From NCBI RefSeq assembly GCF_018257575.1, contig NZ_JAERJP010000002.1:186001-250000 (forward strand): 64,000 nt of DNA. The letters run 5' to 3'. The notes under the pieces are model-generated. The model saw only the letters and a list, made by a program, of their open reading frames with translations. It had not been told where the DNA came from and did no database searches. Position 1 is the first letter of the stretch. The number at the start of each line of letters is the position of its first letter. Source of the stretch: Tatumella sp. JGM91. GTDB lineage: Bacteria > Pseudomonadota > Gammaproteobacteria > Enterobacterales > Enterobacteriaceae. This document shows positions 10,748 to 23,404 of the stretch, piece after piece. A program made the position numbers and the translations under genes.

Positions 10748-10839
10748 AATCAGTTTCTCACTATCTCGTTATTAGGTAATCGGGTAAAAAGCGCTCTGTA
10801 CAGAGTCTGCTTATCATCCAATGACATCGCCCTGACGCA

Positions 10840-11277
10840 TTAGCAGGCGATAAATTTTTCAATTGCGTCGCGGTTACTCCAGGATCTGGTCAGTGCCGCC
10901 GCCTGTGCCGCAGGCAGCCACTGGCTGGCCAGATGCTCGCTCAGGACGACCGGGAGTTCTTCCGGCAACGCCAGTAAAAACCAGTGCTCGCGGTTATGGG
11001 TGACCCCCGGGGCATAACGGTGCCGGTAATGCGGAAAGATTTCGAATTCAATCTGCTGATGACAATCTTCCAGCATCAACCCTTGTGCTGCAACATTAAT
11101 AGCCAGCTCTTCCTGCACTTCACGGGCCGCCGCCTGACCGGGGGTTTCCCCCGGCTCCAGGCTGCCGGTCACCGACTGCCAGAATCCGGCATCATCACGG
11201 CGCTGCAGCATCAGCACTCTGCCGGTGCTCTGTGCGTATATCACCACCAGCACCGAAACAGGGTGTTTATAGTTCAT
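10840..11277 (-). CDS. nudB: Dihydroneopterin triphosphate diphosphatase (Nudix)
   Basis: Removes pyrophosphate from dihydroneopterin triphosphate in folate synthesis. 145 residues, against 150 in E. coli NudB. The Nudix box runs from GSLEPGET through REVQEELAI (about residues 37-59) with all acidic ligands present. Its ATG shares one base with the aspS TAA (TAATG), so translation is coupled to aspS. Confidence 0.92.
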   Translation of the reverse strand: MNYKHPVSVLVVIYAQSTGRVLMLQRRDDAGFWQSVTGSLEPGETPGQAAAREVQEELAINVAAQGLMLEDCHQQIEFEIFPHYRHRYAPGVTHNREHWFLLALPEELPVVLSEHLASQWLPAAQAAALTRSWSNRDAIEKFIAC

Positions 11278-13061
11278 TACTTGTTCTCAGGTGAGACTTT
11301 TTCTTTCTTTACCACTTTCAACGCCAGTTCTTCCAGAGCGTCCGGATTTGCCGGCCCCGGTGCATCGGTCAGCAGACAGGCGGCAGCGGTCGTTTTCGGA
11401 AACGCAATAACATCACGGATGTTATCGGTACCGGTGAGCAGCATCGCTAAGCGATCCAGACCGAATGCCAGCCCTGCATGAGGCGGCGCACCATATTTCA
11501 GAGCATCTAACAGGAAGCCAAATTTCTCCTGCTGCTGCTGCTCATCAATACCCAACAAGCTGAATACAGCCTGTTGCATCTTACCGTCATGGATACGCAC
11601 CGACCCACCACCGACTTCATAACCGTTAATCACCATATCGTAAGCGTTGGCTATCGCCTCTGCCGGGGAAGCGGCCAGTTGCTGAGGCGACAGATCACGC
11701 GGTGCAGTGAACGGATGGTGCATCGCCGCCAGATGCCCTTCACCGTCATCTTCAAACATAGGGAAGTCAACCACCCACAGAGGTGCCCAGCTGTTTTCAT
11801 TGGTCAAAGACAGGTCGCGGCCAACTTTAAGACGCAGTGCGCCGATAGCATCAGCAACCACACTGGCTTTGTCCGCGCCGAAGAAGATCAGGTCACCATC
11901 GGTTGCCGCAGTACGTTTAAGTATTTCTTCAATAATTTCGGCGCTCAGGAACTTAGCCACCGGGCTCTGAATGCCTTCCGGCAGTGCATCGCGCTGGTTG
12001 ACCTTCATCCATGCCAGGCCTTTGGCACCGTAATTACCGACAAATTTCGTGTATTCGTCAATTTGTTTACGGGTCAGCTGAGCACCGCCAGGTACACGCA
12101 GTGCCGCAACACGGCCTGTCGGGTTATTGGCCGGGCCAGAGAATACCTGGAACTCAACCTCTTTCAGTAAGTCCGCAACATCGACCAGTTCCATCGGGTT
12201 ACGTAAATCCGGTTTATCCGATCCGAAACGGCGCATCGCTTCGGCAAACGTCATCTGCGGGAAATCTCCCAAATCGACCTGGCGGATTTCCTGCCACAGT
12301 TCGCGGATCATCCGTTCCATGATCTCGCGCACTTGCGGCGCCGTCATAAAGGATGTTTCAACATCGATCTGAGTAAATTCAGGCTGACGATCGGCACGTA
12401 AGTCCTCGTCACGGAAGCATTTTACAATCTGATAATAACGGTCAAAACCGGAGATCATCAGTAACTGTTTAAACAACTGAGGTGACTGAGGTAATGCATA
12501 GAACTCACCTTTGTGCACACGGCTCGGCACCAGATAGTCGCGGGCACCTTCCGGCGTCGCTTTAGTCAGCATCGGTGTTTCGATATCCAGGAACTCATTG
12601 GCATCCATAAACCGGCGCACAAAACTGCTGATGCGGGCGCGGGTTTTAAAGCGCTGCGCCATCTCCGGACGACGCAGGTCCAGATAGCGGTATTTCAGCC
12701 GTGCTTCTTCGCTGTTGATATGGTTTGAATCCAGGGGTAACGGCTCAGAACGGTTAATGATTGTCAGGCCGGTCGCCAGCACCTCAACGTCACCAGTCGC
12801 CATCTCCGGGTTTTTATTGCGATCGTCACGGGCCCGCACAGTACCTTCAATGGTGATACAAAACTCATTCCGCAACTCAGACGCCAGCGCGAAAGCCTGC
12901 TGGTAGTCAGGGTCAAAAAACACCTGCACAATACCTTCACGGTCACGCATATCAATAAACACCAGGCTGCCGAGATCACGGCGACGATTAACCCACCCGC
13001 TGAGGGTTACCTGCTGCCCGACGTGGGACATATTGAGTTTTCCGCAATATTCTGTACGCAT
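11277..13061 (-). CDS. aspS: Aspartyl-tRNA synthetase
   Basis: Charges tRNA-Asp with aspartate. 594 residues, against 590 in E. coli. An N-terminal OB-fold anticodon-binding domain ([10 protein letters not shown] to about 110) is followed by the class II catalytic core, with motif 2 in the [16 protein letters not shown] segment and motif 3 in the GLAFGLDRL segment, split by the bacterial GAD insertion (about 290-420). It is the first gene of the aspS-nudB pair. Confidence 0.98.
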   Translation of the reverse strand: MRTEYCGKLNMSHVGQQVTLSGWVNRRRDLGSLVFIDMRDREGIVQVFFDPDYQQAFALASELRNEFCITIEGTVRARDDRNKNPEMATGDVEVLATGLTIINRSEPLPLDSNHINSEEARLKYRYLDLRRPEMAQRFKTRARISSFVRRFMDANEFLDIETPMLTKATPEGARDYLVPSRVHKGEFYALPQSPQLFKQLLMISGFDRYYQIVKCFRDEDLRADRQPEFTQIDVETSFMTAPQVREIMERMIRELWQEIRQVDLGDFPQMTFAEAMRRFGSDKPDLRNPMELVDVADLLKEVEFQVFSGPANNPTGRVAALRVPGGAQLTRKQIDEYTKFVGNYGAKGLAWMKVNQRDALPEGIQSPVAKFLSAEIIEEILKRTAATDGDLIFFGADKASVVADAIGALRLKVGRDLSLTNENSWAPLWVVDFPMFEDDGEGHLAAMHHPFTAPRDLSPQQLAASPAEAIANAYDMVINGYEVGGGSVRIHDGKMQQAVFSLLGIDEQQQQEKFGFLLDALKYGAPPHAGLAFGLDRLAMLLTGTDNIRDVIAFPKTTAAACLLTDAPGPANPDALEELALKVVKKEKVSPENK

Positions 13062-13299
13062 AACGCTATCCTTTTTTGGCCTTGCCGCAGCGGTCTGACC
13101 TTTGTCCGGAATCTTTACCGAAAATCACCGGCTGCAAAATGGGACGTATTATACTGGAAAAACGGGCACAGGATAAGTACAGCAGTGCGAAAGCGGTTGA
13201 TTACTCAGCAGTCAGATCAGAAGTTTTTCGTTATTGGTACAATTTCAGGCTACCCTTAGCCGCCAGTCTCTGTATAACACTCTGCCTGAAGGATACCCA

Positions 13300-14121
13300 G
13301 TGACCTTACGAATCGGCTTACCCCAGTGGCAACATCCCGGCTGGAAACGTGCCGGGCTTCATACCCTGGAAGACTATGCGCAGCATTTTGATTGTGTCGA
13401 GGGTAATACCACCCTGTATGCCCTGCCGGATAACGATACCGTACTGCGCTGGCGGGGGATGACCGGCGATAATTTCCGCTTTTGTTTTAAATTTCCGGCC
13501 ACCATCAGTCACGATGCCGCATTACGTGATACGGGCGATTTACTGAATGACTTTTTCCGCCGGATGGATCCGCTGTCAGAGCGGATAGCACAGTACTGGT
13601 TGCAGTTGCCGGCCCGCTTCTCCCCGCGGCAATTGCCGGAGTTATGGGCTTTTCTGCAACAACTTCCTTCAGCATTTACCTATGGCGTAGAGGTCCGGCA
13701 TAACGCCTTTTTCAGTCAGCCGGAAGCAGGCCGGGCCCTGAACCGCGGGCTGGCCGACCGCGGGGTTAACCGCGTCATCCTTGATAGCCGGGCAGTACAC
13801 TCTTCGGCTTCGGTCAGTGCCGCCGCGCTGGATGCTAAGGCAAAGAAACCCAAAGTTCCTGTCCATGCGGTGTGCACAGCAGAACAGCCGATGATCCGTT
13901 TTATCGGCAGCGACGACGTGGCCCATTCCGCAGAGCTGTTTGCCCGCTGGTCTGCCCGTCTGCAGGAATGGCAGTCGGCGCGGTCTCCGTTATTGTTTAT
14001 CCATACCCCGGAGATGGGCGAGGTGTTTCCTTTACTGCACCGGCTATGGCCTGAATTACAGCCACTGACCGCCGGACTACCGGCACTGCCGTCATGGCCT
14101 GATCAGCAGTCACTGTTCTGA
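13300..14121 (+). CDS. yecE: DUF72 family protein YecE
   Basis: Conserved protein of the DUF72 TIM-barrel family; the function is not established. 273 residues, against 272 in E. coli YecE, with the shared segments VEGNTTLYALP, FCFKFPATISH, YGVEVRH and a C-terminal QQSLF. The frame is open from 13234, but the GTG at 13300 with GAAGGA upstream gives the family N-terminus. It is divergent from aspS and followed by cmoA. Confidence 0.9.
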   Translation: MTLRIGLPQWQHPGWKRAGLHTLEDYAQHFDCVEGNTTLYALPDNDTVLRWRGMTGDNFRFCFKFPATISHDAALRDTGDLLNDFFRRMDPLSERIAQYWLQLPARFSPRQLPELWAFLQQLPSAFTYGVEVRHNAFFSQPEAGRALNRGLADRGVNRVILDSRAVHSSASVSAAALDAKAKKPKVPVHAVCTAEQPMIRFIGSDDVAHSAELFARWSARLQEWQSARSPLLFIHTPEMGEVFPLLHRLWPELQPLTAGLPALPSWPDQQSLF

Positions 14122-14253
14122 AACGCAGCGGATGAACCTGCCGCAGCCAGCCCTTACTGCCAGCACAGCGGGGGGTTTTCTGTACACTGAGCACTAAAAA
14201 TATCGCTGACGGGTGCAGCCTGCGCCAGTTTCTGCGACAATAGCCGCTTTTGA

Positions 14254-15965
<1,712 letters not shown>

Positions 15966-16004
15966 CCATCACAGCCGGCGATAATCTGCCGGCTGGATGC
16001 AGGA

Positions 16005-16736
16005 CTATTGCATCATACTTTTCATTGCCGAGACCATTTCGCCGTCCACGATGTAACGGGTAAATTCATCATCTGCAGAGTGGGAACTCATACTGACCCC
16101 TGCTTTACGGTAGTGCATCGGTGAACTCACCGCTTTACTGGCCGAACTGTGTATTTCACGTATCCCTGCGCCGGTAAACCGGTGCAGGTTACTCAGCCGG
16201 ACACCGGACCCGGCCATAATCACGGGTCCGCGACTGCGGACATTCAGTTCGCTGAGCAGGGATAATCCGTTTTCTGCGTGCTCCTGCTGGCCGGATGTCA
16301 GGATCCTCGCCACTCCCAGTTCAGTCAGTTCATCCAGCGCCCGGTAAGGATTGTGGCATAAATCAAACGCACGGTGAAAAGTGACCGCCATACCGCTACA
16401 TAACTGCATTATTTCCCGCATCCGCGCTATATCAATATGCGCATGCCTGTCGAGAATCCCCACCACCACCCCGGCAAAACCCAGCTGCTTAATCAGGGCA
16501 ATATCTGATGTCATCGCAGCAAATTCCCTGTCGCTGTAGCAAAAGTCTCCGCCCCTCGGGCGGACAATCGGATGAACCGGTACCGTAACCCCGTTAATCA
16601 CTTGCTGTAACACCCCGGCAGAGGGTGTCAGCCCGCCTTCACGTGGTCCGGCGCAAAGCTCGATACGATCCGCACCGGCTTCAGCGGCCTGTAACGCACA
16701 ATCCGCACCGTAGCAGCAGATTTCCAGTATCGCCAT
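16005..16736 (-). CDS. cutC: CutC family TIM-barrel protein
   Basis: Member of the CutC family, originally linked to copper tolerance; the biochemical role is not settled. 243 residues, against 248 in E. coli. It starts [20 protein letters not shown] and has the family segments [33 protein letters not shown] and ILTSGQ. Convergent with cmoB. Confidence 0.9.
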   Translation of the reverse strand: MAILEICCYGADCALQAAEAGADRIELCAGPREGGLTPSAGVLQQVINGVTVPVHPIVRPRGGDFCYSDREFAAMTSDIALIKQLGFAGVVVGILDRHAHIDIARMREIMQLCSGMAVTFHRAFDLCHNPYRALDELTELGVARILTSGQQEHAENGLSLLSELNVRSRGPVIMAGSGVRLSNLHRFTGAGIREIHSSASKAVSSPMHYRKAGVSMSSHSADDEFTRYIVDGEMVSAMKSMMQ

Positions 16737-16795
16737 GGGCTCCCCTTATCAAACAGTCTGTGTTGGTAATCGTAAAAATACGGATAAAAACTCTG

Positions 16796-16952
16796 TTAGT
16801 TGTCCGGTTTACGCGAGCGCCAATAATGGCAGTTAATCAGCACTAAAGGGGCGACCGGAATCACACCGGCGAAGTTAAGGGGATATAAATTCAAACAAAA
16901 ATAGCAGTTGTACCGCAACGGACAACGCACAGATAACCGGCGTAACCATCAT
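16796..16952 (-). pseudogene. Possible remnant of a small membrane protein
   Basis: Just after yecM, one minus-strand frame starts at an ATG at 16952 and reads a hydrophobic stretch (VTPVICALSVAVQLLFLFE), then stops. The next frame continues with NLYPLNFAGVIPVAPLVLI and a basic tail WRSRKPDN before its stop at 16796. Together they look like a short membrane protein broken by a frameshift. I do not recognise the family, and chance cannot be excluded. Confidence 0.3.
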
Positions 16953-16992
16953 AACCACAGGCAGCCAGCGTTCTCCGACTGCCGGGCAGTGA

Positions 16993-17556
16993 CTATTTTT
17001 CGCTGGCGACAACCGCTTCAAGTGTATACGGGTGGAATTTTATCGTCGTTTTGCCGTCAGTTACCGCCAGAGTCGGGTTAGGCAGGCTGTCATGTTCTGC
17101 TGACGGGGCACTGGTTTTAAACGACATACCCGGCTGAGTCAGCCCGTGATCGGCAATCAGCGCCATCGCACGTTGCCCCAGGGTGTGCGGATCACCCGGC
17201 AGAACCACTTCAATATGTTCCCAGCCTTCATGAGGGTAATGTTTGCTGCCCGGCCACGGCAGTTCCACCACCGGGATCTGCCAGTTCAGCAGCCGCAGTG
17301 GCTGATGTAATCTGAACAGGCAGACCGGCCGCTGATTGATATCGGCACGGGAAAACATCTCTCCCAGTTCGCTTAAACCGGCAGCCCAGCGCTCTGCGGT
17401 GGCATTCTGATGGCAGCGCAGTGAAATATGGTCAGGCTGTAATTCTGCCAGCGACAATCCCAGCCGGTGAGCAAGGTTACTGAGATCACCGGCAAAGCGT
17501 TGCAGGTCATCGGCAAGATCCGGCAATAACCGGGAAAAAGTGGCAATATCAGTCAT
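16993..17556 (-). CDS. yecM: YecM family protein (VOC-like fold)
   Basis: Conserved enterobacterial protein of unknown function; the family has a vicinal-oxygen-chelate-like fold and is thought to bind metal. 187 residues. The segments HISLRCHQN, VELPWPGSKHYPHEGWEHIE and a C-terminal TIKFHPYTLE supply the histidines and acids expected to bind metal. It is divergent from argS, as in E. coli. Confidence 0.88.
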   Translation of the reverse strand: MTDIATFSRLLPDLADDLQRFAGDLSNLAHRLGLSLAELQPDHISLRCHQNATAERWAAGLSELGEMFSRADINQRPVCLFRLHQPLRLLNWQIPVVELPWPGSKHYPHEGWEHIEVVLPGDPHTLGQRAMALIADHGLTQPGMSFKTSAPSAEHDSLPNPTLAVTDGKTTIKFHPYTLEAVVASEK

Positions 17557-17799
17557 AGTGTTCCATCGGTAAAAAATCTGCGCCGCTATTTTTGCGACTC
17601 CCCCGCACCATGTAAAGCCCGCAGGGAAAAATATTCTCCGCCGGCTTCCGCGAACAGGGAGCTATCCGACTGCTGACGTTCGGCAGCCTTTCACGTATAC
17701 TGCCCGACTCAATTTCGATTACTGCCCCTTACGTATTGAAAACCGGCAACCAGTGGTTGGCCGTGCACGGGGGTGTTAACAGCTTATAAAGGTAATTCG

Positions 17800-19530
17800 G
17801 TGAATATTCAGGCTATTCTTTCAGAAAAAATCAGTCAGGCAATGATCTCAGCTGGCGCTCCGGCCGACTGCGAAGCGCAGGTACGTCAGTCTGCCAAAGC
17901 ACAGTTTGGCGACTATCAGGCCAACGGCATTATGGCTGTTGCTAAAAAAATGGGTCAGGCACCGCGACAACTGGCCGAGCAGGTGCTTAACCGCCTTGAT
18001 CTGAAAGGAATTGCCAGCAAAACCGAAATTGCCGGTCCCGGCTTTATTAATATTTTCCTCGACCCGCAGTGGCTGGCTGCCCGGGCCGAACAGGCACTGG
18101 CGTCAGACAGTCTGAATATCTCGCCGGTAGCACCACAGACTATCGTGGTCGACTATTCGGCACCGAATGTGGCAAAAGAGATGCATGTGGGTCACTTGCG
18201 TTCCACGATTATCGGCGATGCTTCGGTTCGCACCCTGGAGTTTCTCGGACACAAGGTTATCCGTGCTAACCATATCGGCGACTGGGGTACCCAGTTCGGC
18301 ATGTTAATTGCCTTCCTGGAGAAAAAACAACAGGAACAACAGACTGAGATCGCCCTGTCTGACCTGGAAGCCTTTTACCGTGAAGCAAAACAGCTTTATG
18401 ACCAGGATGAGGCATTCGCTGCGCGGGCCCGCAGCTATGTGGTGAAATTACAGAGCGGTGACCAGTACTGTGCGCAGATGTGGAAGAAACTGGTGGATAT
18501 CACCATGGCGCAGAACCAGTACAACTATGACCGTCTGAATGTCAGCCTGACACGTGACGATGTGATGGGTGAAAGCCTGTATAACTCTATGTTACCGGGC
18601 ATTGTTGCTGATCTGGAACAAAAAGGCCTCGCGGTAGAAAGCGAAGGTGCCGTTGTCGTTTACCTGGATGAGTACAGGAATAAAGAAGGTGAACCTATGG
18701 GGGTGATCATCCGTAAAAAGGATGGCGGCTACCTGTACACCACCACCGATATTGCCTGTGCAAAATACCGTTATGAAACCCTGAAAGCCGATCGTGTGCT
18801 GTATTACATTGATTCACGTCAGCACCAGCACCTGATGCAGGCGTGGACTATCGTCCGTAAAGCCGGCTATGTCCCGGACAGCGTCCCGCTGGAACACCAT
18901 ATGTTTGGTATGATGCTGGGTAAAGACGGGCGTCCGTTTAAAACCCGTGCCGGTGGCACCATTAAACTGGCCGATCTGCTGGATGAAGCCCACGAACGTG
19001 CGCTGAAACTGGTCAGTGATAAAAATCCGGAGATGTCTGCACAGGAGCTGCAGCAGCTGGCCGAGGTTATCGGTATTGGTGCAGTAAAATATGCTGACCT
19101 GTCCAAAAGCCGTACCACGGATTATATTTTCGACTGGGACAATATGCTGGCTTTCGAAGGTAATACGGCACCTTATCTACTGTACGCTTACACCCGCGTA
19201 TTATCCGTTTTCCGTAAAGCCGGAATCAGCGAACAGACAACAGAAGGCAGTATCATCCTCAGCCAGCCACGTGAAGCAGCACTGGCAACTCGCTTATTGC
19301 AGTTTGAAGAAACCATCCTGCAGGTCGCCCGCGAAGGTACGCCTCACGTAATGTGTGCTTACTTATATGAGCTGGCCGTATTGTTCTCCGGTTTCTATGA
19401 GCACTGCCCGATTCTGGCCGCTGAGGATGACGCCACCCGCCATAGCCGTCTGAAACTGGCCAGCCTGACAGCCAGAACCCTGAAATGTGGTCTGGACACC
19501 CTCGGAATTAACACCGTCGAACGTATGTGA
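17800..19530 (+). CDS. argS: Arginyl-tRNA synthetase
   Basis: Charges tRNA-Arg with arginine; class I synthetase. 576 residues, against 577 in E. coli. The N-terminal Add-1 domain begins [10 protein letters not shown], the HIGH-type motif is VGHLRST in the [15 protein letters not shown] segment, and the C-terminal all-alpha anticodon-binding domain ends in TVERM. The frame is open from 17773; the GTG at 17800, with AAAGGT upstream, gives the family start. Confidence 0.97.
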   Translation: MNIQAILSEKISQAMISAGAPADCEAQVRQSAKAQFGDYQANGIMAVAKKMGQAPRQLAEQVLNRLDLKGIASKTEIAGPGFINIFLDPQWLAARAEQALASDSLNISPVAPQTIVVDYSAPNVAKEMHVGHLRSTIIGDASVRTLEFLGHKVIRANHIGDWGTQFGMLIAFLEKKQQEQQTEIALSDLEAFYREAKQLYDQDEAFAARARSYVVKLQSGDQYCAQMWKKLVDITMAQNQYNYDRLNVSLTRDDVMGESLYNSMLPGIVADLEQKGLAVESEGAVVVYLDEYRNKEGEPMGVIIRKKDGGYLYTTTDIACAKYRYETLKADRVLYYIDSRQHQHLMQAWTIVRKAGYVPDSVPLEHHMFGMMLGKDGRPFKTRAGGTIKLADLLDEAHERALKLVSDKNPEMSAQELQQLAEVIGIGAVKYADLSKSRTTDYIFDWDNMLAFEGNTAPYLLYAYTRVLSVFRKAGISEQTTEGSIILSQPREAALATRLLQFEETILQVAREGTPHVMCAYLYELAVLFSGFYEHCPILAAEDDATRHSRLKLASLTARTLKCGLDTLGINTVERM

Positions 19531-19538
19531 TTTTCCTG

Positions 19539-19557
19539 ACCGGAGCCCTCCTCCGGT
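19539..19557 (+). terminator. Hairpin after argS
   Basis: ACCGGAG and CTCCGGT form a perfect 7-bp stem with a 5-base loop, 8 bases after the argS stop. It has no T tract, so it is a moderate terminator candidate. Confidence 0.45.
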
Positions 19558-19649
19558 ATGGCGGAACAGTCGCAGGACAATGCGGGCTATACTACGCTTT
19601 CCTGTTTCTGTTCTGCCAGACGTTGCGCAACAACATAGCCCTTAACAGA

Positions 19650-20075
19650 CTAACGCACAGTATTCTGTCGCTGCCGGTAAGTGACACGAACCTCAGTGCT
19701 AACCACACGAAAACCTGCGGGGATAACCGCACTGCTTTGTATCCGGAAACGCAGATAAAACGGCCCTGTTCCGCGATCTGAGTTGAACCAGTCTCCTGCG
19801 CCCTTGCCCCCGTCCAGCGTAAAACAATCACTCCCCCGGCATAACTGAGCCTGGAATCCGGCCGGGGCCGGGTCGGTTAGCTGGTAATACCAGCCAGTGC
19901 GAAGAATATTGCCGGCGGATGGCACAACAATATTTAGCGGGCGTGTCGTCACCCAGTGGCCGCGGCGGGTCATTGCCGGGCCCGGCAGGCTGCCACTGAG
20001 CGTGATATCAGCCGCTGGCAGCCTTACGGCCACGACCAGCAGCAGCAACAGAGAACAGCGTGAGAAATACGCCAC
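19650..20075 (-). CDS. flhE: Flagellar protein FlhE
   Basis: Periplasmic flagellar protein, known in Salmonella and E. coli to affect the proton seal of the export gate and swarming. 141 residues with a signal peptide (about 1-22), a beta-rich body and two close cysteines (LCRGSDCF) that could form a disulfide. It starts with GTG and follows flhA by 3 bases, so flhB-flhA-flhE are one operon. Confidence 0.88.
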   Translation of the reverse strand: MAYFSRCSLLLLLVVAVRLPAADITLSGSLPGPAMTRRGHWVTTRPLNIVVPSAGNILRTGWYYQLTDPAPAGFQAQLCRGSDCFTLDGGKGAGDWFNSDRGTGPFYLRFRIQSSAVIPAGFRVVSTEVRVTYRQRQNTVR

Positions 20076-20078
20076 CGG

Positions 20079-22160
20079 TTACTGGCTGCCCAGGCTGGCG
20101 GTCTGACGAATTGGCCGGTGAGTTTTTACCTCAGCAGACGACATAACGACCAGTTGCGGAAAGCTGCGACGTAAGTAGCGGGAGAGCAGCTCCCGGAGCC
20201 CGGCCCGGACCACCAGCACCGGTGTCACCCCCAGCCCTTCCTGGGTCTGTATCGCTTCTGCGGCTTGTGCTGTCAGGTGTTCTGCCAGCCCGGGCTCAAG
20301 GGCACCACCGGTTTGCGCCACCTGTAATAACAGATTTTCTGTGGCCGGTTGCAGTCCAATCACCTGTATCTCATCATCTCCGGGAAAACACTGCTGAGTG
20401 ATGGCCCTGCCTAGCGCGATCCGCACTGCACTGGTCAGTTGCTGGCTGTCGGCTGTTATCGGGCTATGCTCCGCCAGGGTTTCTATAATGGTGCACATAT
20501 CGCGCACCGGAACCTGTTCACCGAGTAAATTCTGTAACACCTTGTGCAGGGTCGTCAGGCTGATCAGTTCAGGAATCAGTCCTTCAGTCAGCTTTGGCAT
20601 TTCACGACTGAGACGTTCCAGCAATTGCCGGGCTTCCTGACGTCCGAACAGTTCACTGGCAGACTGACTCAGCAGGTGATTGAGGTGCGTAGCCACCACT
20701 GTACTGGCCTCGACCACAGTGTACCCCTGCGTTCTGGCCTGTTCACGCAGTGCGCCGTCGATCCATACGGCCTGTAACCCAAACGCAGGGTCACGGGTGA
20801 TATCACCCGGCAGTTCTCCGGTCGCTCCCCCCGGATTAATAGCAAGCCAGCGCCCGGGCCAGACATCCCCCCGACCAATCTCGACACCTTTCATCAGAAT
20901 CCGGTAGCAGGATGCCGCCAGACTGAGGTTATCGCTGATATGTACCGGTGGCGGCAGAAATCCCATCGTCCGGGCAAATTTTTTGCGGATCCCGCGGATA
21001 CGGCCGGGCAAATCGCCCTGACGGGCTTCATCAACCAGCGGAATCAGCCGGTACCCGACTTCCATTGCCAGCGGATCTTCAAGGGTCACATCATCCCAGC
21101 TGACCTCAGCCGCCGGTATTGCCGGTGCCTGAGACTGTAACTGCTGTGCAGCTCCGGCCAGCTGCTGTTCGCGTCCTTTCAGCCACCAGGCCAGCAGCAG
21201 CAACGCCGCAGTAAACAGTAAAAACACCAGATTCGGCATGCCGGGCACAATCCCCAGTAATCCGAGCACCGCGGCACTTAACAACATCACCCGCGGCTGA
21301 CTGAACAGCTGGGAAACCATCTGCTCACCCACATTATTATCGGTACTGACCCGGGTCACAATCACCCCGGCAGCCGTCGAAATGACCAGCGCCGGAATCT
21401 GAGCCACCAGTCCGTCGCCAATGGTCAGCAGGGTATAACTGGCCGCCGCCTGACCTAAATCCAGCCCGTGCTGTACAACCCCGACCAGTAATCCACCGAT
21501 AATATTAATCACCATGATCAGGATCCCGGCAATGGCATCACCGCGGACAAATTTACTGGCGCCATCCATTGAACCGTAAAAATCAGCTTCCTGGGAAACA
21601 TCACTGCGCCTGGTTTTTGCTTCATCCTCGCCAATCAGGCCGGCATTCAGATCCGCATCTATTGCCATCTGTTTGCCTGGCATACCGTCAAGCACAAAAC
21701 GCGCACCGACTTCGGCAATACGTCCGGCACCTTTAGTGATCACCATAAAGTTAATCACCACCAGGATCACGAACACCACAATCCCAATCGCAAAATTTCC
21801 GCCAACCAGAAAATGACCAAAAGCCTCGACCACTTTCCCCGCAGCCCCTGCCCCCGTATGCCCCTGTAATAAAATGATCCGTGTCGACGCGATATTCAGG
21901 GCCAGACGTAACAGGGTCGCGAACAATAATACGGTCGGAAATGCGGCAAATTCGAGGGTTTTACGGGTGAACATAGCCACCAGCAACACCATAACCGACA
22001 AGGCAATATTAAAAGTAAACAGCATATCGAGCAGGAACGGGGGCAGCGGCAGTACCATCATCGCCAGGATAACCAGAATCAGTACCGGCCCTGCCAGGAT
22101 CTGCCACTCCACATCACTCCAGCGTGCAGGAAGACGCAGTTTCTTTGCCAGATTATCCAT
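20079..22160 (-). CDS. flhA: Flagellar type III export gate protein FlhA
   Basis: Large export-gate subunit; it forms the nonameric ring that receives chaperone-substrate complexes and uses the proton motive force. 693 residues, against 692 in E. coli. The first ~330 residues carry about eight membrane segments; the FHIPEP-family segment with GAGRIAEVGARFVLDGMPG is present. A long cytoplasmic domain follows. It overlaps flhB by 8 bases. Confidence 0.97.
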   Translation of the reverse strand: MDNLAKKLRLPARWSDVEWQILAGPVLILVILAMMVLPLPPFLLDMLFTFNIALSVMVLLVAMFTRKTLEFAAFPTVLLFATLLRLALNIASTRIILLQGHTGAGAAGKVVEAFGHFLVGGNFAIGIVVFVILVVINFMVITKGAGRIAEVGARFVLDGMPGKQMAIDADLNAGLIGEDEAKTRRSDVSQEADFYGSMDGASKFVRGDAIAGILIMVINIIGGLLVGVVQHGLDLGQAAASYTLLTIGDGLVAQIPALVISTAAGVIVTRVSTDNNVGEQMVSQLFSQPRVMLLSAAVLGLLGIVPGMPNLVFLLFTAALLLLAWWLKGREQQLAGAAQQLQSQAPAIPAAEVSWDDVTLEDPLAMEVGYRLIPLVDEARQGDLPGRIRGIRKKFARTMGFLPPPVHISDNLSLAASCYRILMKGVEIGRGDVWPGRWLAINPGGATGELPGDITRDPAFGLQAVWIDGALREQARTQGYTVVEASTVVATHLNHLLSQSASELFGRQEARQLLERLSREMPKLTEGLIPELISLTTLHKVLQNLLGEQVPVRDMCTIIETLAEHSPITADSQQLTSAVRIALGRAITQQCFPGDDEIQVIGLQPATENLLLQVAQTGGALEPGLAEHLTAQAAEAIQTQEGLGVTPVLVVRAGLRELLSRYLRRSFPQLVVMSSAEVKTHRPIRQTASLGSQ

Positions 22161-23301
22161 GGGGGGAAATGTCTCCTGTTATATCCATTTGCTGCGGCAC
22201 CTCGAGATTTTTCGGTGTCAGCGGTTGACTGCCGCCGGTCGTTTTCCAGCGTCTCAGTTGCCACACCCAGGCCAGCACTTCTGCGACTGCCCCGTATAAC
22301 GCGCCGGGGATATATTCACCGGGCTCCGTATGGCGATACAGGGCTCGTGCCAGCGGTGGTGCTTCCAGAGTGGGTATCCGGCGTTGCTGCGCAATCGCGC
22401 GTATCCTTTCTGCCAGCTTGTCACTGCCTTTGGCCACGACTTTAGGGGCCTGCATTTTGCCTTCCTGATACTGTAAGGCCACTGCAAAATGTGTCGGGTT
22501 AGTCACAACAACATCCGCTTCCGCCACTGCCGACATCATCCTTTGCCGGGCTGCGGCGCGCATCTGCTGGCGTATCCGGCTTTTAAGATGCGGATCACCT
22601 TCCTGCTGTTTGTATTCATCCCGCAAATCCTGACGCGACATCCGCAGTTTTTTCTGGTAGCTGTACAACTGCCAGAAAACATCCAGCCCGGCCATTGGCA
22701 GCATGCCCAGCACTACCCACAGTCCGCAGACCACAATCAGTGACAAACCGCGGGAGATGGCCACACCAGCAGGTAAAGTGATCAATACCAGAAACTCGTC
22801 CCAGTGCCGGTACAGATAACTACCGCCAAGAGTGCCGGTGATCACCACTTTCAGCAGCGCTTTGGTCAGTTCTGCCACCATCTGGCCGCTAAACAGGCGT
22901 TTAACGCCGCTGAGCGGATTCATCCGGCCGGGGGAAAATTTCAGGGATTTACCGCTCAGGGACATACCGCCTATCAGTAAAGGTGAACATGCCGCCACCA
23001 GCATGATCCCGGCCATCAGCGGTGCCAGAGCAAGAACACACTGCCAGAGTAAGCTGCTGCTGTGGAGTAACGGCGTCTGATCCCGGGTAATGCGCTGGTC
23101 GAAGACAAAACCACTGCGCATCATGCGGGTTAACGCTTCCGCCATCGATACCGCGCTGAGGCGTAATAACAGTAGTCCGGCAAATAACATTAATAATGAG
23201 GTCAGCTCCCGTGAACGGGGAATATCGCCTTCTTCACGGGCCTTTTCTATCCGCCGGCTGCTGGGGGCTTCGGTTTTATCTTCCTGATCCTGATCGGCCA
23301 C
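22153..23301 (-). CDS. flhB: Flagellar type III export switch protein FlhB
   Basis: Export-gate protein that switches secretion from rod/hook to filament subunits after self-cleavage. 382 residues, as in E. coli. It has a hydrophilic basic N-terminus (ADQDQEDKTEAPS), four membrane segments and the NPTH autocleavage motif in VVTNPTHFAVAL at about residues 267-272. It starts with GTG. First gene of flhBAE, expected to be FlhDC-dependent. Confidence 0.96.
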   Translation of the reverse strand: MADQDQEDKTEAPSSRRIEKAREEGDIPRSRELTSLLMLFAGLLLLRLSAVSMAEALTRMMRSGFVFDQRITRDQTPLLHSSSLLWQCVLALAPLMAGIMLVAACSPLLIGGMSLSGKSLKFSPGRMNPLSGVKRLFSGQMVAELTKALLKVVITGTLGGSYLYRHWDEFLVLITLPAGVAISRGLSLIVVCGLWVVLGMLPMAGLDVFWQLYSYQKKLRMSRQDLRDEYKQQEGDPHLKSRIRQQMRAAARQRMMSAVAEADVVVTNPTHFAVALQYQEGKMQAPKVVAKGSDKLAERIRAIAQQRRIPTLEAPPLARALYRHTEPGEYIPGALYGAVAEVLAWVWQLRRWKTTGGSQPLTPKNLEVPQQMDITGDISPHG

Positions 23302-23404
23302 AACACTGCTCTGCTGATTGCTGAAAAATCAAGCATAACAGAGGCCTGTCGGATCTATCGTTCAGATATCCGGAGGAAACACCCGGTTATTCCGGGATCG
23401 GGGC

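Noticed and set aside
10794-10805. Palindrome CTCTGTACAGAG between yebC and nudB as an operator
   Set aside because: Does not fit LexA or another known box; short palindromes of this size occur by chance.
23382-23396. CCCGG/CCGGG hairpin between cheZ and flhB as a terminator
   Set aside because: Only a 5-bp stem and no T tract on the relevant strand.
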